A stretch of 64,000 nt of DNA, taken from contig CP136067.1 in assembly GCA_032622095.1 (NCBI GenBank), positions 63,870,893 to 63,934,892 on the forward strand. Reading direction: 5' to 3'. Within the stretch, counting starts at the first letter, position 1. Each line of letters starts with the position of its first letter. Source of the stretch: Siphonodentalium dalli. Taxonomy: Eukaryota; Mollusca; Scaphopoda; Gadilida; Siphonodentaliidae. The position numbers and the translations under genes are program-made. Positions 58,702 through 64,000 of the stretch are shown piece after piece. The notes under the pieces are model-generated. The model was not told the origin of the DNA, searched no databases, and was given only the letters and a program-made list of their open reading frames with translations.

Positions 58702-59088
58702 CCTATTTTCAACAGTATAATAGATATTTCTTATAAAAGACACTTACCCACTGAACTATTTGGTTATTCACTTTGCGTGTATGTTCAAACGTATAGGAGA
58801 ACCTTGCCTTATAGGTTACCAAATGGTACGAAAATTCTTCGGTACGGAAATTATAACTTCCGGAAGTTGCGAACTGGAAGTTAAATATTTGGTAACCGGA
58901 TGTACCTTTTGTCTCTGGCCACGTGATCTTATCTATAAATTGGAATTTACAGGTAAGGATCGGTCTTTTTCTTCTCGTTATTTAGGACGATGAGCGAGTG
59001 GAGTGTGCGGGGTGGGCTGGGAGGGCCCTATGAGTTCAGTGGGTAAGTGTCTTTTATAAGAAATATCTATTATACTGTTGAAAATAGG
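58702..59088. repeat. DIRS terminal / internal complementary repeat region
   Basis: 56-nt inverted arms (58702-58757, 59033-59088) enclose 275 bases. Inside is a smaller inverted pair, GGTTACCAAAT (58814-58824) and ATTTGGTAACC (58887-58897). A third, diverged partial copy of the arm ('gacacgttccccactgaactatttggt') lies at about 59103-59130. DIRS replication uses such complementary ends to close a circular intermediate; that role here is inferred. Confidence 0.8.
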
Positions 59089-59168
59089 ATATTTCCTACA
59101 AAGACACGTTCCCCACTGAACTATTTGGTAGAATACGAGCCTAGGAGGTGGCCACGAGACGAAAGCAA

Positions 59169-59816
59169 CTAGGGGTGAATGATCTGTTGTGCAGCAACCA
59201 AGGGACCTAAACGATAAATGGAATTTGCATGTGTCTGTAGGTCTCTTAGGTAGAATGTAGCAAATGTGGAAGGTTGTGACCAATATGCGGCGACCATTAT
59301 GTCCTTTAAAGCCACCGAGTTCCGGTAAGCCCATGAGGAAGCTACTGCTCGAACCTCATGGGCGCGAATATGCATGAGGTGTTGATGGTGAGGTGCAATA
59401 TCCTCGTACGCCATAACTATGGTGCGCTTTATCCATCGGGCAATGGCCCGGGCTGAGATGTCCATAAATCTTGTGGTGAGGGGCAGAAACAGCCTGGTCT
59501 GCCCACGTCTCCTCGGTTTTGATCTGCGTAAGAATATCTTAAGAGCTCTGACAGGACAAAGGTGTTGATCTGCAGACTGAGGTAGTGCTGGAATCCTAAT
59601 GACTGCAGGATACTGGTTAGGTAATTGATTTTTGGCAAGAAAGCCAGGATGTGGGAGCAATTCAACAACATCATTGGATATGCGCAAACAACCTTCAGAC
59701 ACCGACAACGCATGAATTTCACTGACCCGCCGAGCAGAAGCAAAGGCTATAAGGAACATAGTCTTAAGAGTGAGATTGGTGTAAGAGCACAAGTTCAAAG
59801 GTTCAAAGAGTGATCC
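59169..59816 (-). CDS. DIRS tyrosine recombinase catalytic domain (after in-frame TGA)
   Basis: This is in the same frame as the upstream polyprotein, separated only by TGA at 59817-59819. Catalytic residues of the tyrosine recombinase are visible: Arg in FASARRVSEIHAL, His-x-x-Arg in AHEVRAVASSWA, and the nucleophile Tyr in TFATFYLRDL, with WSQPS before it. The enzyme would integrate the circular DNA copy. No ATG suits it as an independent start, so expression would need readthrough of the TGA, or the TGA is a nonsense mutation (for example CGA to TGA). Confidence 0.88.
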   Translation of the reverse strand, partial: GSLFEPLNLCSYTNLTLKTMFLIAFASARRVSEIHALSVSEGCLRISNDVVELLPHPGFLAKNQLPNQYPAVIRIPALPQSADQHLCPVRALKIFLRRSKPRRRGQTRLFLPLTTRFMDISARAIARWIKRTIVMAYEDIAPHHQHLMHIRAHEVRAVASSWAYRNSVALKDIMVAAYWSQPSTFATFYLRDLQTHANSIYRLGPLVAAQQIIHP

Positions 59817-62222
59817 TCAAAGGAATGTTAACACCCATCCCAAATTCCACTGAGGAGAAAGGGAACGACTTCTGGGGCGAGATAGAGAAAAACTAGCCAT
59901 TAAATCAGACAAAACATGGCAGTTTCCTATCCATTTAATTCCAGCGTGTCTAAACGTACGTGACAACATGGAGCGATAACCCTTGATTGTAATTGGGGAG
60001 AGTTTCTTGTGGTCAAACAGGTATTGTAGAAAATTGGCAAATGTTCTGCGTGATGGCTTTGCAAAATCAAGGTCCTTGGAAATGCACCAAGCTGTGTAAA
60101 TACCCCAGCGAGACTGATATACCTTCATAGTAAACTGGCGCCTTGAGTGAGTAATGCTGTCCACGACTGCTCTGGAAAACCCCACGTCTGTTGAGACAGG
60201 ACCGGATAAAAGACATGCGTGAAGGCAGAGGTTGGCGGGATATGGATGCAGAACCAGAGGGTCTCCTTGCCCCAGCAGATCTGGGGTCGGAGGGAGTCTG
60301 AGTGGCGGGGATTGCAACAGAGGGCGCAACATGGTGGTCCATGAGCGAACTGGGTCCAGGGGACATATCAGAATCATTGTGCAATGTGACGACATGATCT
60401 TTTGTAGAACCCGAGGCACTAGAGCCGATGGAGGGAAGGCATAGACGAACTTGTGGTCCCATGATAGACACATCGCATCCACTGCTGAGGCTGTGGGATC
60501 CGGATACGGTGAGACGAATACCGGAAGTTTCGCATTGAATCGGGTGGCGAACAAGTCGACCTCTGGTCGACCCCAAATTGAGCAGATCTTCATGAAAATC
60601 TGGGCGTTCAGTGACCATTCTGTGGCAAGAACTTTCCCTTTTCGAGAGAGAGAATCGGCTATGACATTCAATGATCCGGGTATATGTCGAATGGAAAGAA
60701 TCATGTGGTGGTGCTGGCACCAGTCCAGAATATGTAGAGTCATGGCACACAACTGAGGTGAGTGTGTCCCCCCCTGTCTTTTGAAGTAACTGACCACAGT
60801 GGAATTGTCGGACAGGACCAAGATGCTGTGAGAGGCCACTAGAAGGTGCCAATGTTGGAGAGCAAGAAGGACTGCTAGCAATTCCTTCACATTGATGTGT
60901 GCGGCTAGCATGGATAGAGGCCATTGGCCTGAAACAGTTAGGTGCGAAGGTAGTAATACAGCCCCCCAGCCCTGTAGGCTGGAATCGGTTGTTAACGTCA
61001 TGACTGGAGGAGGGGAAGTCAAGGGAACCCCTTGCAGTAGCCAGTCCATGATGGTCCACTGATGAATGTGACCCTTTACTGGGTTGATCACTGAGATCAA
61101 CGTCTCCATATGATCGTAGGCCGGATTCCACTGAGATAGAAGATATAGCTGTAGAGGTCGTAAGCGAGCTAGACCCAGAGGAATTAAGTGGCATGCCGCA
61201 TTGGCTATTCCCAAGAGGCGCATGAAACTGCGTGCAGTGATAGTCTCCCGCTGTAGACACCATTGTGCCTGTACTTGAAGAGTCACGGCCCTGGGTAGTG
61301 GAAGCGAAACCCGATTCAGATGAGTTTGGAAATGCATACCCAGATGTGTGATTTCCTGTGAGGGAATCAGACTGGACTTTTCCAGGTTTATTAGGAATCC
61401 CAGTTTTGACAAGAGAGCGATTAGATCGTCTAAGTCCTGTGCGAGAACTGCTGGATCGGGGTGGTTCAGATAAAGATCGTCCAAGTACCCCATGACCACT
61501 GATCGAGCGGTTCGGCGAAAGTATGCGAGAACTGACTCCATAGTGCGGCAAAACGCCCAAGGACTCAGATTGAGCCCGAAAGGAACTGTTCGATACTGGT
61601 AGATAATACCTTGGTATGAAAACCGACGAGAAGCGTGTTGGATCAAAAGATGTGAATACGCGTCCTGAAGATCCACGCTGACCCCGAACGAATGAGGCCG
61701 GGTAGCGGTCCGCACAATCGCTGGAGTATCCATTGAGAAATGTGGGGGACTGAGGAACTTGTTGAGAGCTGAAAGATCGACAACTGGTCGGAATTTTCCA
61801 TTTTTCTTCGGAACAATGAAAATTCTTGAGTAAAATCCGGGAGTGGATACTTTTTCCACTATCTCCACAGCCTGTTTGTCTAGTAGAGCTAATATTTCTG
61901 TGTGCAGCACCCGTGCCCCAACTGGGTCTTTGGGAATTGGGGTGTGCAAAGGATGAGACGTGACGGGAGGAGGGGAGTCGAAAACTAGGAAGAGGCCTCT
62001 CGAAATAACATTTTCCAGCCAGGAATTGTGGATGAACAGTGGCTGCCATGCCTCTGCGTGACGCGAAAGACTCCCCCCCACCGGTATACGTACAGGCTGT
62101 GGATGGAATGTGTCAAAAACGACGAGAAGGAGCTCTCGGCTTGCGACGAGAGTCCTGCTTCCTAGGTCGGCGAGGAGATCTGGATCTCTGGGGACCAGGA
62201 TTTCCTGCAATGTTGGTAGCAT
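59817..62222 (-). CDS. DIRS RT-RNase H-methylase-like polyprotein, 801 aa
   Basis: Starts at ATG 62222. The reverse transcriptase spans about residues 100-320, with FRPVVDLSALNK (~145), VDLQDAY (184-189) and the catalytic GYLDDL (245-250). RNase H spans about 405-530: TTDSS (Asp413), KELLA (Glu447), SDNST (Asp472) and IADSLSR (Asp523). A DIRS-typical methylase-like region covers about 550-650: VDLFATRFNAKLP, SPYPDP and YAFPPSALV. The N-terminal recombinase lobe spans about 680-801. It ends at a TGA beyond which the catalytic recombinase continues in frame. It overlaps the Gag frame by 110 bases, a common DIRS layout. Confidence 0.93.
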   Translation of the reverse strand: MLPTLQEILVPRDPDLLADLGSRTLVASRELLLVVFDTFHPQPVRIPVGGSLSRHAEAWQPLFIHNSWLENVISRGLFLVFDSPPPVTSHPLHTPIPKDPVGARVLHTEILALLDKQAVEIVEKVSTPGFYSRIFIVPKKNGKFRPVVDLSALNKFLSPPHFSMDTPAIVRTATRPHSFGVSVDLQDAYSHLLIQHASRRFSYQGIIYQYRTVPFGLNLSPWAFCRTMESVLAYFRRTARSVVMGYLDDLYLNHPDPAVLAQDLDDLIALLSKLGFLINLEKSSLIPSQEITHLGMHFQTHLNRVSLPLPRAVTLQVQAQWCLQRETITARSFMRLLGIANAACHLIPLGLARLRPLQLYLLSQWNPAYDHMETLISVINPVKGHIHQWTIMDWLLQGVPLTSPPPVMTLTTDSSLQGWGAVLLPSHLTVSGQWPLSMLAAHINVKELLAVLLALQHWHLLVASHSILVLSDNSTVVSYFKRQGGTHSPQLCAMTLHILDWCQHHHMILSIRHIPGSLNVIADSLSRKGKVLATEWSLNAQIFMKICSIWGRPEVDLFATRFNAKLPVFVSPYPDPTASAVDAMCLSWDHKFVYAFPPSALVPRVLQKIMSSHCTMILICPLDPVRSWTTMLRPLLQSPPLRLPPTPDLLGQGDPLVLHPYPANLCLHACLLSGPVSTDVGFSRAVVDSITHSRRQFTMKVYQSRWGIYTAWCISKDLDFAKPSRRTFANFLQYLFDHKKLSPITIKGYRSMLSRTFRHAGIKWIGNCHVLSDLMASFSLSRPRSRSLSPQWNLGWVLTFL

Positions 62223-63348
62223 TATCTACCATCTGTTGAGCATTAGCACGTAACTGATGTTGACGTGTTTCGACAGACAACGGGGCGGACTGAGAGCTCA
62301 CAGGATACAGAAGTTGTGGAGCGAATCCCCGGTTGGGTGTCACTGAAGGTGTGGAGAGACGTACATTCTTCGTCGTGGAGTATGAACGGTCAGTGCTGGG
62401 ATGTTTTCTGTTCAAGTTTGCTGAAGCCTGGGCAGAATGCCGAGAGCCCCGATATTGAGCTACTGAGGCCAAGGTGTTACGAATTTCGGCTACCTGGTTG
62501 TTGAACAGAGATCGCCCACCTAATGGCTGTCGTAATAACCAATCAGTGTGTTGTGGTCGCAAGACCTTGCTACTCTGCAGGGCAGCGCCCCTCCGCAGCA
62601 GTTCGATGTTATGGTTGATAAGCACGGCCGAGGACATGGCATGTGCAACCGATCTGGACAATACTTTTGCTATGTCCTTCATCTCAGAAATACGGTCGGG
62701 ATGAGCTCCCAAGAAAATTGCGGATGACGACAAATCAGCCAAAGATAGAATACGAATAATATCACGACTGATAGTTTGTAATGCTGTAAGGGGCTGAATC
62801 CCCAACCGGATGATGCCAGGCATGGTTGCACCAATAGCATCAGCATCTGTATCCAGCCGAGTGGAAGAATCCAAGAATATAGGAGACCCATCGGAATTAT
62901 AGGATGATCGTTGAAACCCTTGCGACGATTGCAGCACAGGAAGCGGAAGGCGAAAACAGGCTTGATTGAGCTGGAAATGCTTGCTGTTAGGTTCATCTTG
63001 TAATAATGTATTATAATGATTGAATGTACTTTCAACAAGAGGAGATTGCGGAAGAGAGGTAGGACCAACTTTACGTTCTTCTGCGCCCAGCAAGTTATCG
63101 ACGCTGGAAGATATGCGAGGTTTCATGACAGGTTGGGGAGGTGGACACTTTTCCTTAGGTAGAAGTTTATAAAGTAAGTCAACAGTGTCTAGAAAATCAC
63201 GTTCTGCAGGAACATCATTATCCTCGGTCGACAGTGTGGAAACACTGTCGGCTATTGCATCATGCTCATCGTCGACAAGACCTTCTCGCGCATAAGGATT
63301 TAAGTTGCTATTACCTGCCCAATTTGCCCCCGAAATCCTGGTGCACAA
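62113..63348 (-). CDS. DIRS Gag-like protein, main part
   Basis: A frame of 411 codons, acidic at first (LVDDEHDAIADSVSTL) with a conserved middle (LGIQPLTALQTISRDIIRIL). It ends in a very basic RS/RPRK tail (RSRSPRRPRKQDSRRKP) suited to nucleic-acid binding. It probably continues from the N-terminal fragment at 63300-63911 after a one-base shift within the G-run region around 63310-63345. The first codon of this frame is not a convincing start. Confidence 0.75.
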   Translation of the reverse strand: MCTRISGANWAGNSNLNPYAREGLVDDEHDAIADSVSTLSTEDNDVPAERDFLDTVDLLYKLLPKEKCPPPQPVMKPRISSSVDNLLGAEERKVGPTSLPQSPLVESTFNHYNTLLQDEPNSKHFQLNQACFRLPLPVLQSSQGFQRSSYNSDGSPIFLDSSTRLDTDADAIGATMPGIIRLGIQPLTALQTISRDIIRILSLADLSSSAIFLGAHPDRISEMKDIAKVLSRSVAHAMSSAVLINHNIELLRRGAALQSSKVLRPQHTDWLLRQPLGGRSLFNNQVAEIRNTLASVAQYRGSRHSAQASANLNRKHPSTDRSYSTTKNVRLSTPSVTPNRGFAPQLLYPVSSQSAPLSVETRQHQLRANAQQMVDNATNIAGNPGPQRSRSPRRPRKQDSRRKPRAPSRRF

Positions 63349-63911
63349 TTAGATGCCCAGGGAGAAAAAGCAGCGCCCCAAGGCCAGAAGGATGGAGATA
63401 AACAATTTGGAGGAGCCATCTGACCAGAGGAAGCCCCCCCACCGAAGCCCCCAAATGAAGGTTGTCCTGACCAAGCTGGATTAAATGATGGTGAGTAACC
63501 CCCGGCATCCCATGACGGCGGAGGAGCAGGCCTGGACGTATCGCGCGGGATGACGTTTCCAGGGGGACAGGACCCACTCTCGTAATGAGGTGGGCCACAG
63601 CGCCGTGGGGAAGCGTCAGAAGGCCTGTTGGCTGGAGCGCTATGAGCGGCACCGGACATCGAGACTTCCCCACCCAGAACAGCCGCCAAAGGCGCGGGTG
63701 CTGATGTCCTGGAGGATTGGTTTCCCGAATCTCCGAGAACGGCACGCTGCCTCCCATGGTCTGCTGATGCAGTACTGATCAATGACCAACGTGTTCTAAC
63801 CCAACTCCTGCAAGTTGTACACCGGTTAGTCGGCGAGCAGCCAGTGCACAACACACACGGAGTGTGGTTGTCAAAATCCAATTTTGTACGCCCGCAAGCG
63901 AGACACAACAT
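63310..63911 (-). CDS. DIRS Gag-like protein, N-terminal zinc-binding part
   Basis: ATG at 63911 begins MLCLACGRTKLDFDNHTPC, followed by VLCTGC and RCTTCRSW. This closely spaced set of Cys pairs with a His is usual at the start of DIRS Gag proteins. A Pro/Gly/Ser-rich linker follows. The frame ends at 63300, shortly after the overlap with the main Gag frame. It lies about 90 bases from the window edge, so the element's 5' terminus is close to or just beyond it. Confidence 0.75.
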
Positions 63912-64000
63912 TGTTTAAATTGTTTTTAAATTTTGTTAAATAAAGGCAAAGTTCTTCCCTGTACGTCCGTTAATGACCGCGTAAAGGAGAAAAAGACCGA

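Larger units (their letters stand above)
58702..64000 (-). mobile_element. DIRS-type tyrosine-recombinase retrotransposon, truncated by window edge
   Basis: Minus-strand order is Gag, RT-RNaseH-methylase-like region, then tyrosine recombinase. At its 3' side, 58702-58757 and 59033-59088 are perfect 56-nt inverted copies. Between them, 'atcggtctttttct' at about 58959-58972 is the inverse of the window's last bases ('gagaaaaagaccga'). This is as expected if the internal complementary region copies the element's 5' terminus. No integrase, LTRs or target duplication, in keeping with DIRS elements. One in-frame TGA and one Gag frameshift are its only visible lesions. Confidence 0.9.

Noticed and set aside
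59429-59743. 104-codon frame within the recombinase
   Set aside because: Alternative-frame shadow of the recombinase, whose catalytic residues are clear in the main frame.
62679-63068. 129-codon hydrophobic frame within Gag
   Set aside because: Out-of-frame shadow of the Gag ORF.

Overview
The window is eukaryotic nuclear DNA, AT-rich and intron-containing, from a lophotrochozoan that is most likely a mollusc. The grounds are indirect. There are many copies of the 'gggccataactc' / 'gggagataact' dispersed repeats and of (GACA/GGAC)n-tailed tandem-repeat elements, which I associate with molluscan genomes. There are also spliced exons of an animal BRSK/SAD kinase, a DIRS retrotransposon and several animal DNA-transposon families. 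No species can be named from sequence alone. No bacterial-type operon, rRNA, tRNA or CRISPR was seen.

The one host gene I can name is a BRSK (SAD) kinase on the minus strand. Three consecutive C-terminal exons are present: 47327-47450, then 26598-26775, then 25796-25983. Splice sites and phases agree. The kinase domain would lie beyond the right edge. The 20.5-kb intron between the first two exons is packed with nested transposons.

Left third (1-25.8 kb). A 2.86-kb stretch occurs twice at 3.8-kb spacing. Then come copies of a Helentron/HINE-like element (5' palindrome, subterminal inverted repeat, ~150-bp tandem core, GACA tract, 3' hairpin), a 4-kb TTA-flanked PIF/Harbinger-like element, a long alternating 155/164-bp tandem array at 12.6-15.1 kb, a hAT-like MITE and a piggyBac-like MITE.

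Intron nest (26.8-47.3 kb). A repeat-borne gene of an unrecognised family, with a basic KKTPS-RRD motif, is present in three copies. One copy is split by an 11.3-kb Harbinger-like insertion. That insertion encloses a second Harbinger-like element, a Mutator-like element with long inverted ends, a piggyBac MITE and another, intact copy of the gene. A Tigger/pogo element with a CENP-B-type HTH relic and a decayed LINE follow.

Right third (47.5-64 kb). This holds another Helentron-like copy, a two-exon THAP-domain pseudogene, a decayed LINE (minus strand) with endonuclease, reverse transcriptase and C-terminal zinc-knuckle parts, and a nearly complete DIRS retrotransposon (minus strand). The DIRS element has a Gag, an RT-RNaseH-methylase-like region, a tyrosine recombinase and its characteristic inverted/internal complementary repeats. 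It runs off the right edge. Most remaining open frames are products of repeats or low complexity and are left out.
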